Shown: positions 36,800-46,960 of the stretch, one piece after another | How positions within the stretch are numbered: position 1 is the first letter of the stretch | How the letters are laid out: each line of letters starts with the position of its first letter | Program-made: the position numbers and the translations under genes | Assembly (NCBI GenBank): GCA_001683735.1 | Contig: LUGG01000013.1 | Location: 1,116,001 to 1,180,000 of the forward strand | Length of the DNA stretch: 64,000 nucleotides | Source of the DNA: Grifola frondosa | Taxonomy: Eukaryota > Basidiomycota > Agaricomycetes > Polyporales > Grifolaceae | Direction: 5' to 3' | Notes under the pieces: generated by a model | Databases searched by the model: none | The model's input: the letters and a program-made list of their open reading frames with translations, nothing else | What the model was told of the DNA's origin: nothing

Positions 36800-38677
36800 A
36801 ATCCGGATACATTGAAGTCGAGCTCATGGAAGCTCGGTTCACTCTGTGAGAGGTATGACCACGATTTTCCCTTTGACAATGAAAGGCCCTGACCACATGT
36901 CGTAGCCGTCTTGCGAACGAGGGAGAACCCGCCGCACATACAGACCCTCTGGTTCTCGCATTTTTACGTCCACCACCTCAAGCTCTCGCACTGTGACATC
37001 CGTCGCAGGAAGTTGTCTCAGTGTCTCATCGGTAGTCGCTAGTTTTCAAGCGGTTGAAGGTATGAGCTATTGTCCTTGTGTGAGTTTATTGATAGATTCT
37101 CTTTTTGATGTAGACAACAACTTCGCTGATGCCGAATAATAGATTGCCAACTCAGCATCTCGGGATTGATCCCTTGGAACCAACAAGCGACTCACTCGAC
37201 TCAAATCTGAATCGCCCCTCCAATTCGTTAGCGGGCACAATTTCCACGTAAGTTGACCACCACATTTCCGCGAACGAAATAGTTACTTATTGGTATATAT
37301 CCATAGGAAGCGTTCCAGAGAGATCGATTCCAACAGTGACGAGGATAGCATCAGCTATAATAGTCGTGATGCCGAAGATCCACTTCCTCCTGAGTTTATT
37401 GCGACCAAGCGAGTTCGTCGCATGAGTACGCAAGTCATATAGCTCTGAGCAATAACAGTACTTATTTACGCAATTGACAGGATGGATATGCGAGCTTCCG
37501 GGATCATCGATGCCAGCGCCCGGCCGCGTGTCAGTTGTCCAGAGTATGAAGATGATCTTCGCATTCCTGGCGCATACCCAGTCAGTCCGCCTGCAGGGAA
37601 TCGTCGCGGTTCCTCTCCAAAGCCGAACATTACAACTCGAACCGCTAATCGCCATGTGAATCGTGCTGTACGTTCCGGTCCTCGTGCTATTTTGAGTGGC
37701 AACTGATTCACGCCACTAATCCTTTCCAGTCCGGCACTAGGAGCATGTGTTCCCGGCAGTGTCGCTGCAATGACTCTCACACAAATTAAGCAGAACGTAT
37801 GACTCTTGCCTCTTTCTAGCAGTAAACGCTGATATAATCTTCTGCAGCTGGTGCCTCCACGCTTGCATCCTCTAGCTGTGCGGCAACAGTTGCTACTTCC
37901 GAGAATGCTTCTCCAGAGGCCTTAGTGCGGGATATTGAGTCAGACGTGGTATGATTCGATCATCGTTTTGGTGTAATTTAAATTAAGCCGTACTGCAGCT
38001 CGCGGTTCCTTCTCATACTACTGTGGTAGAAATTCACTTGCGTTGAGCGATGTTACATTGGTGCCGTCTGGAGAGCCTATATCCGCCGAATCTGTCACCT
38101 TCACTGGAAGAGTAGATGCTGCAAGAAATGAAGTAATATAACTTGTCCTCGCTCCTCTTACGATGTACTTACGTCTTCGTAGCCCGTTGCTGTCCCACCT
38201 GTAGCTTTGGGGCGTTTACCGTCGATGCCAATCGGAGAAAACCCTGCTGTGGCTTCAAATCCTGCGGCGCAATCAAATGCTGGGGTATGCAGATACGCAG
38301 ATCATTGTAGAATCCCACGAAGTTGACAATACTACAGGTGGCTCCATCTCTTAGCGAACTTGCGGATGCGCCACGATATGCAAACCTTAGGTCAACATCT
38401 CGCACGTTTCACTGAAGTTATGGTCGCTTCGTTGGCGTCTCGACAGCCTGACGGGCCTCATACGCAGGATGCTGTCAATGGACAGCCCGATGATATTCCG
38501 ATGGATGTTGATGACGACGCGGAGCTCGCGTTAGTCGTAGCTGATCGTCCACCGGAATGGGCTTTTGCTTTGCATAACGATATGATGGAAATGCGGGGAG
38601 AATTGCGAGCTCTGGCAATAACTTTGAAAGATTCACAGACGTTGTGCAATCCCCAAGACCTTCCTCTCGCATCGTGA
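36800..38677 (+). CDS. Disordered-protein gene related to the 23.3-25.2 kb gene, function unknown
   Basis: A chain of short exons with good GT-AG borders: one ending GTIST at about 37,250, then KRSREIDSNSDEDSISYNSR, DPLPPEFIATKRVRR, MDMRASGIIDASARPRVSCP and YPVSPPAGNRRGSSPKP, and a last exon with MRHDMQTLGQHLARFTEVMV, PDDIPMDVDDDAELALVVAD and MMEMRGELRALAITL to the stop at 38,677. The helical segment after MRHDM resembles the LRKDMREFGHQMGRF segment of the gene at 23.3-25.2 kb, as does the overall Ser/Arg-rich low complexity. The compact C-terminal region of that gene is missing here. The start is not defined. Confidence 0.35.
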
Positions 38678-38689
38678 CGGGCACGGTGA

Positions 38690-40251
38690 TATCACCAATT
38701 CATGGACGTTGATGACGAGGATGCTAGTTTCGCGCGAGATCTGGTGGCAGGTTCTACGAGAGATACAATGGCAGGTTCCGCGAGAGACGACATTCAAACC
38801 AGGTCAACACATTCCAGGAATCAGCCTGTGAACATTTGGATTCTGTATTCTTTTAATGTATGTCAGTTCTAATATCAGCGGTTTGGAGGCCGGGTTTGAA
38901 GTTCACTTTAAAGTCTAGTTTTGCAAGAGCACTTAGGACGAGAGAATGACTTGGCAATGAACAAAATCATAATTTTTCGATGTTGTTACTCACCTCACCC
39001 TCAATTCGTGTGCGCGCTATCATCAACCATGACATCTTATTTGATGAATGATCAATCGGAAAGTGCGTGTATTTATCCATGGCCCTTCAATAGCCCTGCA
39101 AAAGAGGAATAAATTAGCTGCCCTGGTCCTCATCCTGATCCATTCCCTCGTGCTTTCTCTGCGTAGATCTGGCTAATGGGCGGAACCTACGAATCAGATA
39201 TGTCAATGATATAGCCCCTACTTGATGAACAGATATTGCTGACCTACTGCTGGAGCGAATCGACAATCGCTCAATTGACGTTGCGGAACGGGTCGAGCAC
39301 GGGAATCGACGATTAAGTGACGCGCACAACAGATCTTCCGATAGCTTCGTACGTTGTCAAGGAGGACGTCATGCCCTCCAACAAGACGAACTCTAGGCTG
39401 CTTCCGCATCGCTTTGGCAGTGTCAGATGTAGTGTGGTTGCAGGTCTTGTGGATAAACGTTACAGAACTGTGCCACCGCGGGCGACGACCGGTTACGGCT
39501 GCTAAGTGCGAGAGGGACGCTGGGTCTCTTACATCTCAACCCACATTGTGGGAGAAATTGTGCCGGATTCTTCACCCCACCCCAGTCCACTGGAGAGACA
39601 TGGGTCTTGGACGGGTGAGAATACACTAATTTTTTCAGCTATCCTTGTCAAGTGAAATTGCACAAACGACGTACCATCCCATCAAAAAAGCGGTCAAAAT
39701 TACCGTCGCGTTTGCGTGCCTTCAATCATCGTCCCAATACGGTAGGATAGGAATGTTGTAGTTGAACAAGATGCGGGGGTCACGAGGCCGTGGAGTCGCT
39801 AGTGGAATGACATTCGATGACTCGAAGATACACAGAACATTGATGAGACGTACTTGACGATAAGCCGAGGAAACGCTGCCATCGCGTGTCCTCCTGCTCG
39901 TTGACTCCTCCTTCAACATTCCAAACCCAGTACCATCATGTAGTCACCCAATACATCATCTTAAGTGAAAGGATTAGCAGAGCAACAATCAAACAATCTA
40001 GTCCAGACCGTACCATACGAGGCTGTTCATAGGTCGTCCATTTGCGAGGGGAAAAATTCCCCTGGTTCCTGAAAGAATATTAATCAGCGTGAACTGGTAG
40101 AATGGGGACTTACACGCACCGATAAATGCGATCCATATCGGGAGCATCTTCAGTGCTCTCTTGTTCTTCTGCTTTGTGTTTCCACTCAGCGCGCTCCTGC
40201 TCAGGCAGGGTACACGTGTGGCAGGAGTGGTCGATGACGCAGCATTTCCAG
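38690..40251. other. Unassigned region
   Basis: Short frames only. The minus strand near 40,110-40,250 codes for a cysteine/histidine-containing stretch (FCWKCCVIDHSCHTCTLPEQ) that continues the PSEVDILRECL frame of the inner inverted repeat. A diverged version lies at 18,950-19,050 (+). Confidence 0.3.
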
Positions 40252-41029
40252 CAAAAATATGGAAAATCTGCTCTGGGGGAGTGATAAAAGGAGTCACTGT
40301 TGACTGCGGGATTGAACACCAGGCATTCCCTCAGAATGTCTACTTCCGAGGGCACAGTACGTGATGGTTATTCCCATGTGAGACGCTACTCAAGACGCTA
40401 CTCCCCGAGAGATGTTCAACTCCTCGTCAGGTGCGAGGTTTGGAGAGGTCACGAAAAACATGAATCGGCCTATGGAAAGTGATGCCGAGAGACAGAAGGG
40501 TAATTGGTCAAGAAGACGCGGTGTCGGCAAGGGTACATTGGTCCTCTTGGGTCGATTACTAACAAAGGCTACAAACATTGAGAGGGCCTTGATGGCCTCC
40601 GGTTGCCACAACTCGACTGATAAAGCGTCGGTACAACACTGAAGATCCGTGAATGTGGACGACGAGTCCAACATAACGCCGTCTTGTGCCCCGTCCACGA
40701 ATTCACAGAATGCGATGGTCTCTAATCCGAGGAGTGCCTCCTTCGGACAGTCAGTTGAAGCGATACTTGTCTATCCGAGACTGGAATTGCGAAGGCATCG
40801 ATGCCACGATGCTATTTGTACGCGCTTCGAGGACGAACGGCCCTTAGTCGTTGTCGGAGGCGGAGGATATCAACGGGATACAAACCTCTCCGATATGACA
40901 CCCAAATTCCACGTGAGGCATGGGAGATAGCATGGGAGGTGATGAGGGAGAATCGCACTTCAACGTCATCCACAGTCGTAACCAACGCGCTATCAGCTTT
41001 TCTAGACAGTCACAGTCAGATCAGTCGAT

Positions 41030-41640
41030 AACTCACCAGTCAGGACGAAAACCGCGCGCAAATCGAATTGAATCCAATGGACCAAGAAAAACACCATGCT
41101 TCTGCACGCTTCCATCGAAATTCGACTTCAGCATGCCCACACGGGTTCTGGTCGAAGTTGTCTCCTACGATCTCCTTCAAACGTTTTCACGACGTCGCCC
41201 ACACTTCAACGTCATCCACAGTCGTAACTAACGCGCTATCAGCTTTTCCAGACAGTCACAGCAAGATCAGTCGGTAACTCACCAGTCAGGACGAAAACCG
41301 CGCGCAAATCGAATTGAATCCAATGGACCAAGAAAAACACCATGCTTCTGCACGCTTCCATCGAAATTCGACTTCAGCATGCCCACACGGGTTCTGGTCG
41401 AAGTTGTCTCCTACGATCTCCTTCAAACGTTTTCACGACGTCGCCCACACTTCAACGTCATCCACAGTCGTAACTAACGCGCTATCAGCTTTTCCAGACA
41501 GTCACAGCAAGATCAGTCGGTAACTCACCAGTCAGGACGAAAACCGCGCGCAAATCGAATTGAATCCAATGGACCAAGAAAAACACCATGCTTCTGCACG
41601 CTTCCATCGAAACTCGACTTCAGCACGCCCACATGGGTTC
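41030..41640 (-). repeat. 246-bp tandem repeat, right array
   Basis: Mirror copy of the array at 17,573-18,190, with the same 246-bp spacing (identical frames at 41,068 and 41,314). Confidence 0.85.
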
Positions 41641-41667
41641 CGCCGCAGATAATAGTGTCTTGTGCAT

Positions 41668-41846
41668 ACGCTTGTGAAAAAAAAAAACAGACCGCCAACG
41701 ACCAAGAAGAGCTAGCAAAGCAGTCAAAAGGGACGTCGGCCAGAGGAACAAGGGGAGGACCCGAAGTCGTCCCCAAGAAACGGTGCACCAGGACTCGAAG
41801 TCTTTGGCGCCCCGCCACCCCGAACGTGCACGGAAGAAGAGTGAAA
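41668..41846 (-). repeat. 178-bp block, right inner copy
   Basis: Reversed copy of 17,363-17,540, starting ACGCTTGTG and an A-run. Confidence 0.85.
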
Positions 41847-42393
41847 GTGAGTGAAGTTCCGATTCACGATGAACCCAAGCATGGGGTCACATGATAAGCG
41901 GCTTTTTCGCCGAATCAGGAACATTCAAATTGTTACGCATATATCGTACAACTCCTGCATACGTGCCATCTAGCCATCTTAGAGAAATCATTGTACAAAG
42001 TGTGCTTGCTGTTAATTTTTGAAGCCGTTGTATAAGTACTTATTAATCGACCATTGAGATCGAATGCTTTTTGTCAAACGTGAATGAGCATTGAGACCCT
42101 ATTGACTGGGAACAATCGGAATCCCAGCACGTGACCGCGTGTCGCCAACCTCGTCCACCGCGTCTGGAACTTGAGTTGGTTGTCCCGATCGTAGATCGCA
42201 TCGAATGCGTCCTGGCGCCTGCTAGCTCCAGAAGAAATTCGTGACACCGAATTCTTAGTACTATCGACCAGACGCGACGTCTTCCTGCACAATTTATACT
42301 TCACCATGTGCCCCCATCATCTCTCCCTCCGCCCTTATCGCCCAACTAGCGCTCCGCTTGCATCTTAGGACTCATAGTGTTCTGAACTTGAAG

Positions 42394-43474
42394 ATGGTCA
42401 GTAGTCCATAATAGCAGAAGTTGCTATCATATATCTTAATATTAACTGCTTTCAGGCTCCCCGAGGACTCTCTATTGAGGAAAAGCGCGTCAAACTCGTA
42501 GAGATATTCCATGAAACGGTACGGGAGCTAGATATCTCGTCAGGACAGGAACAATCTAATGCATATGTATACACAGAAAGATTTCTTTCAGGTATTGTGG
42601 CGTCTATTTCACGCGTTGGCATGAAACATAACCAGTCGTCCGCATATAGCTGAAGGAACTAGAGAAGATGGCACCGAAGATGAAGGGCATTGGTGCGCGC
42701 CATTGAATCACATTAGTCGCGTCATCTCTAACAAGAAGCGTCCCTCAGTATCCCAGTCGGTGAAGGAGGTCCTCCAGTCGCTCGTCGACGATGGCCTCGT
42801 CCAGAGCGACAAAATCGGCTCCTCTAATTGTGAGTCAACCATCAGGTGTACTTGGAGCTATATATATGCTGACTATATGTGCCCATATACTTGGAAATTT
42901 CAAGTTTTTTGGAGTTTTCCCTCTCAACGGGGCGCTATTGTTCGTCAGGAGTTCTGCCGTTAAGGTTACTTGCTGAAATGCTCATAGATGTCCAACCGGC
43001 TCGCCACCGTCACAGAAAACCAAGCATCTCTCCGTACACAGCTGTCAGAGCTGCGCTCTGCTATCGAAGTAGAGAAGGCCTCAAGGACAGATAGCGTTCG
43101 TGTCTTGTCAATGACCTGATGTCTGATTTTCTATTCAACGTTCTTTTTAGGCCGAGCGCGCCGCGGCACCGAGCAACTCGCCGCGTCGAAGAAGGAACTT
43201 GCTGAGCTAGAGAAAGAGCTTGCAGCGTACGGCGCATGCGACCCGGCCAAGGTCGAGGAGAAGAAACGGGGGGTCGTACTGGCGAAAGAGGCGGCTGTCC
43301 GTTGGACAGGTGCGTATCCCGTGCTGTTCCGTACTCTCATTGATGTGGGAATATCGTGGAACAGATAACTATGCTTTGCTGCTTTCGCATTTCACACGCC
43401 AGAATGGCGTCGAAGCAAGTGAGGTCAGGAAATATCTTGGTGTGGACGAGGACTACGAGGATATTGAGTGCTAG
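42394..43474 (+). CDS. MND1: Meiotic nuclear division protein 1 (partner of Hop2)
   Basis: MND1 forms a coiled-coil heterodimer with HOP2 that helps Rad51/Dmc1 pair homologous DNA in meiosis. The first exon is just ATG (42,394-42,396). Then come APRGLSIEEKRVKLVEIFHE, DFFQLKELEKMAPKMKGI, SQSVKEVLQSLVDDGLVQSD and FFWSFPSQRGAI (winged-helix N-domain), NQASLRTQLSELRSAIEVEK and EQLAASKKELAELEKELAAY (coiled coil), ACDPAKVEEKKRGV, LAKEAAVRWTDNYALLLSHF, and a C-terminal helix ending EDYEDIEC-stop. Eight short introns are retained, so this is not a retrocopy. One frame break lies near 43,165 (GCGCCGCGGCACC). It lies inside the extra segment of the right inner repeat arm. Whether the genome has another copy cannot be seen here. 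Confidence 0.9.
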
Positions 43475-43928
43475 GTTGCTCGTCTGCGTACGCTGTTTTC
43501 TTTTTTCTGGTCTAGTAAAATTGACCCCACGATAGGAATTCATCAGAGGGTGTATGCAGTGCTCGATCCAAATCATCGCCGTCTTTTAATCACCGCAAAT
43601 TCATGGATCAGAGAGTATCAAGCGTTGATAGGGCCATCGTACGAATTGTTAACATATTTCACATTAGGCCCTCGGTGGCAAGATCGAGAAACAAGCGCAT
43701 CACTGGGACTACATCGAGTCGTGAAGAGTATGTTCCTCGCCCTCTGCTGCGTCAAAATCGTCCCCACCCATCTGCCCTCGGGGATTTACTGTGTATAGAT
43801 TTGGTGAGACGTTGAACGAGCTGTATCGGTCTGCGGAGAAGGAGCTCCCCATACGGAGCTACTGTCCCGTATTTGCAACGGCGTACGAATGGACTCTTGT
43901 ATCGCTGAAGCAAATGAATGTGAACAAA

Positions 43929-44404
43929 CGAACCGTGGGCAACACCCACATATTTAAACATCAACGAACCAATGTTCTCAATGCCCTCTTGTTTTCTTCT
44001 CTCGAGCACAATCATCATGGCCCACGCAGAAATGGCGGAAATTATCGAACTCCTCAAGTTTGACAGAACCGGTCTTGATCGCGTCCTCGAACATCTCGAA
44101 CAGACCATAGCAACATCATGTCGATACGCTTCTATCCAATCTCGTCGCCCTTCCGAACTATCTTTCGCCCCTAAAAAATTCCGAGCCTTACTGTGCCTGC
44201 GTCAGCGGTTATGCTTCCAAGGAGTTTTGCAAGGATATCATCGCAGTGTTAGAGCTGGGATTGACACAAACGGAATCCGGGCTTCGGTTGATTGTCGATA
44301 TAAGGCGCGATCTGTCACTCACGCAGGAATCATTCTATCATGTGTTGCAGACCATTCCACTTTGGATCGACATACTGCTGGCATCATTAGGACTGAAGAA
44401 ATGA
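43929..44404 (+). CDS. Unrecognised gene, right copy of a duplicated family
   Basis: Shares its first part with the minus-strand gene at 15.6-17.0 kb: MAHAEMAEIIELLKFDRTGL, then LDRVLEHLEQTIATS. After the homology ends near 44,120 a different frame reads LVALPNYLSPLKNSEPYCAC, VSGYASKEFCKDIIAVLELG, LTQTESGLRLIVDIRRDLSL and IPLWIDILLASLGLKK-stop at 44,404, which looks like a genuine C-terminal exon. The join between the two parts needs an intron or a frameshift near 44,115-44,145. Four cysteines in the second part may be structural. Function unknown. Confidence 0.4.
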
Positions 44405-44575
44405 TGACTACATAGTCAAGGTAGTACCGAAGATCACGTTGAGTGCTACTTGGAATTCCCTCTCGGGAGTTTTCTGCAACATCAAACAAACATCCTCACT
44501 CACAACTCCTTTGTGAATCGTACGACTGCACATAGCAAAGTGACTAAGCAAGTGAATGATGCAGAGATGATCAAC

Positions 44576-46960
44576 TTACAGATGGCACAGAAGACCATTC
44601 ATGCAGAAGTGATGGCCTCTGCATGGGCCCTCCACAGGACATCCGAACTCACGTCCCGGTCCACTAGACTTGCGAGCTTTGGCTCGAGCTGCATGTCTTC
44701 TATCGCGACGCTTTTGTTGCAACCGACTCAGCGACCCGGATCTGTCCACGGTTCGAATCACTTCGGTGGCTCCGATTGTTCCTACGCTTCCAGGGATTTC
44801 GACTGCTTCCGGGGATTCGAAAGCGGCAAACTTTCCGATGACTCCTGCGACATCTCCAGAGGTTTCGGGATGAGCAACTCTGGCTGCTTGATCCAGATGT
44901 GCCTTCCAGGATAGCAAAGATGTCCACGCATAATACAGCGATGTATGGAGCTGTAGAACGTCCTCTCCAGTCCCTGTATGCAGACGGTGCTGTCGAAGTT
45001 CATCCGCAGTTCTGAGGCTAAATTCTAGGTTTTCCGCACTGAGGAAGTCACATGCAACTTTGATGGAGTCCGAAGTGTTACTGACCTACATTTGAGATGA
45101 ATGAGCGTACGACAGAAATAGCGAAGTACTGACTTGATGGGCACATCCGGCAGGGATGAAGACAGCGTCGCCAGGACGTTGGTAAATCAGACAAGGTGAA
45201 ATCCCGTACTTTGCCTCACATGCATATAAAAGAGCTGGGGTCATGTAAAACTGCTGTGAATGGATGGGATCGCCCATGGCCGGATCATAGGAATCGGATT
45301 CTGCAAGGAAATCCCGCAGAATGTTTGCTTGGATTGGGCTCCATATGTGCCACGTAGCGCTGCCGTAGAGCATGATGTTTACTGCATCTGTGACATCGAT
45401 ATGCAGCCTCGTAGATCCGAAATGGTTATCGTCTTGAATGGATGCCAGAGCATTATACATCTTTGGGCCTGCATGTCACGTTGAGATGAAGTAATGAATT
45501 AGAAAAACGATAACCTACCCAAGTCTGCATGAATCCCGTTGAGCGGAAAGTGGGCGGCCAGATTTCTCACACCGTCTGGGGAGGTATAATCCTTGACCGG
45601 TAAGGCACGAAAGAAGGCCCGGTATAGCTCAGGAAAGATGTTTTCAAAATTGTCCTTCGGAGGCCAATCCTTGTACAGTCCACTTGTCAGATAAATGAAT
45701 ACAAGAAAGCATACTGTGCGAACCTTTAATTTCCATATTCCCACCGATGGCCCTCGCGACACGCCAAATTGTCTGAAAAAATCGCCGACAGTAGAACTGA
45801 TAACTGCATTTGTTTCGCAATTATGCAATTTAACTGGTCTATCTCCGTAGCGGTCGATGAAATATTGCGGACCCCACGTTCCTTGAAGTAGGTGAGCGTG
45901 GAGACCGGTGATGACAATGGGACTGTGTTCTTTCCAGGCCTCTCTGAAACTTTCGCTGTTGACAAAGTGGGATGCAAAAGATATATGTCTGTTCGATGGC
46001 TTCGTCGTATGTATGTAGCTAATTCATCGTCAAATTAATATTCGATACAGCATTGACAGTTGAAATCACACGGGCTTGTCGATGTAAATCAGCATTTGTT
46101 GGAGATCTTTCTCGAGTTGTGGTAGATTAAACCGAGTAAGGGGTATGAGTGCGTCAGCATGATTAGAACAAGGCATATTCTTGAAGGGAAAGGACGGTAA
46201 GGTCTATCACATTGTTTATAACGAGAGTGCTTACCTTCGATTGATTCGGAACCGCAGCTAACGATACGTTCGCAGAAATGAAAGGATGGCAACAGGAATT
46301 GCAAATCTCTCTACCACACATCGTACATAACCAGCTTTGGGAAAACAGATGAGTATTGCATATGTCTGCGAGCAAGTAATTAGATTATATGATTGCCAGC
46401 ATACAGCATCCTATGTTACCACAAGAAACCCTCAGTTCGACTTCCCTAGGTCTGTACAAGAGGGTTACGGAGTCGCAATGTTGTTGTTCGCGTTGAAGAG
46501 CTGGAAGTAGAACATGTGCAATCGCAGCCTAAGATATTTCGTAAGTCGTGGTCCAGAAAGAATATGAATAAATGAACCAGCTGCTGGTCAACGTCATCCA
46601 TTTCGAACTGTCTGCTGAACACTTGAGGAAAGTGAGGAACAGGGCCAACCGGAAAATAAAAGGTGATGGAGGGCGGTTCATGATCTTTGATTTCTAATGC
46701 ACGAATACCTTTAATTATGTGGTGATCAACGACGATTTCATTATACAGACAGCGCGGAGACTTGACAAACCTTTGAATCGGCACTGGCCCGCACCTCTGG
46801 TGGTGCTGCGCGAAGCCGCCTTGGAACAAATGAAACATGCCGGATGGTCCGACCATTTGACAGTCCGGGAACGTGTTTTCTGGCTCAAGCAGCTCAACGT
46901 TTGAATTATATGGTGTAGCTGCGATGTTTCCATGTCGATGTCAACAGTCAGGTTTGTCAC
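44576..46960 (-). CDS. JmjC-domain protein, KDM3-like histone demethylase family
   Basis: JmjC enzymes use Fe(II) and 2-oxoglutarate to remove methyl groups from histone lysines; KDM3 members act on H3K9. N-terminal region with a CxxC (ACFICSKAAS) and QCRFKG, then a zinc finger CNTHLFSQSWLCTMCGREIC near 46,300-46,360. The JmjC part reads SFREAWKEHSPIVITGLHAH, WGPQYFIDRYGDRPVKLHNC, DWPPKDNFENIFPELYRAFF, HFPLNGIHADLG, LHIDVTDAVNIMLYGSATWH (iron ligands H and D), GDAVFIPAGCAHQVSN (third ligand H), IKVACDFLSAENLEFSLRTA. The C-terminal tail is Ser/Arg-rich. All three iron ligands are present. Exons join in frame in the catalytic part; the N-terminal exon near 46,760-46,860 may hold one frame change. 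Confidence 0.82.

Larger units (their letters stand above)
40252..44120 (-). repeat. Inner inverted repeat, right arm (with 1.75-kb extra segment)
   Basis: Reverse complement of 16,840-18,957, nearly identical. Alignment is continuous at 40,252-42,183 and again at 43,929-44,120. Between them lies an extra segment carrying MND1. At the junction the shared sequence is GTTGGTTGT-C-GAACCG on the left arm; on the right arm it is split between the T and the C. Confidence 0.85.

Noticed and set aside
42394..43474. MND1 as a retrocopy
   Set aside because: All introns, including the one right after the ATG, are present and there is no poly-A tract.
44750..44772. tRNA-like GGTTCGAATC box
   Set aside because: It lies in the coding tail of the JmjC gene and no cloverleaf can be folded around it. 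No tRNA or rRNA gene was seen in the window.
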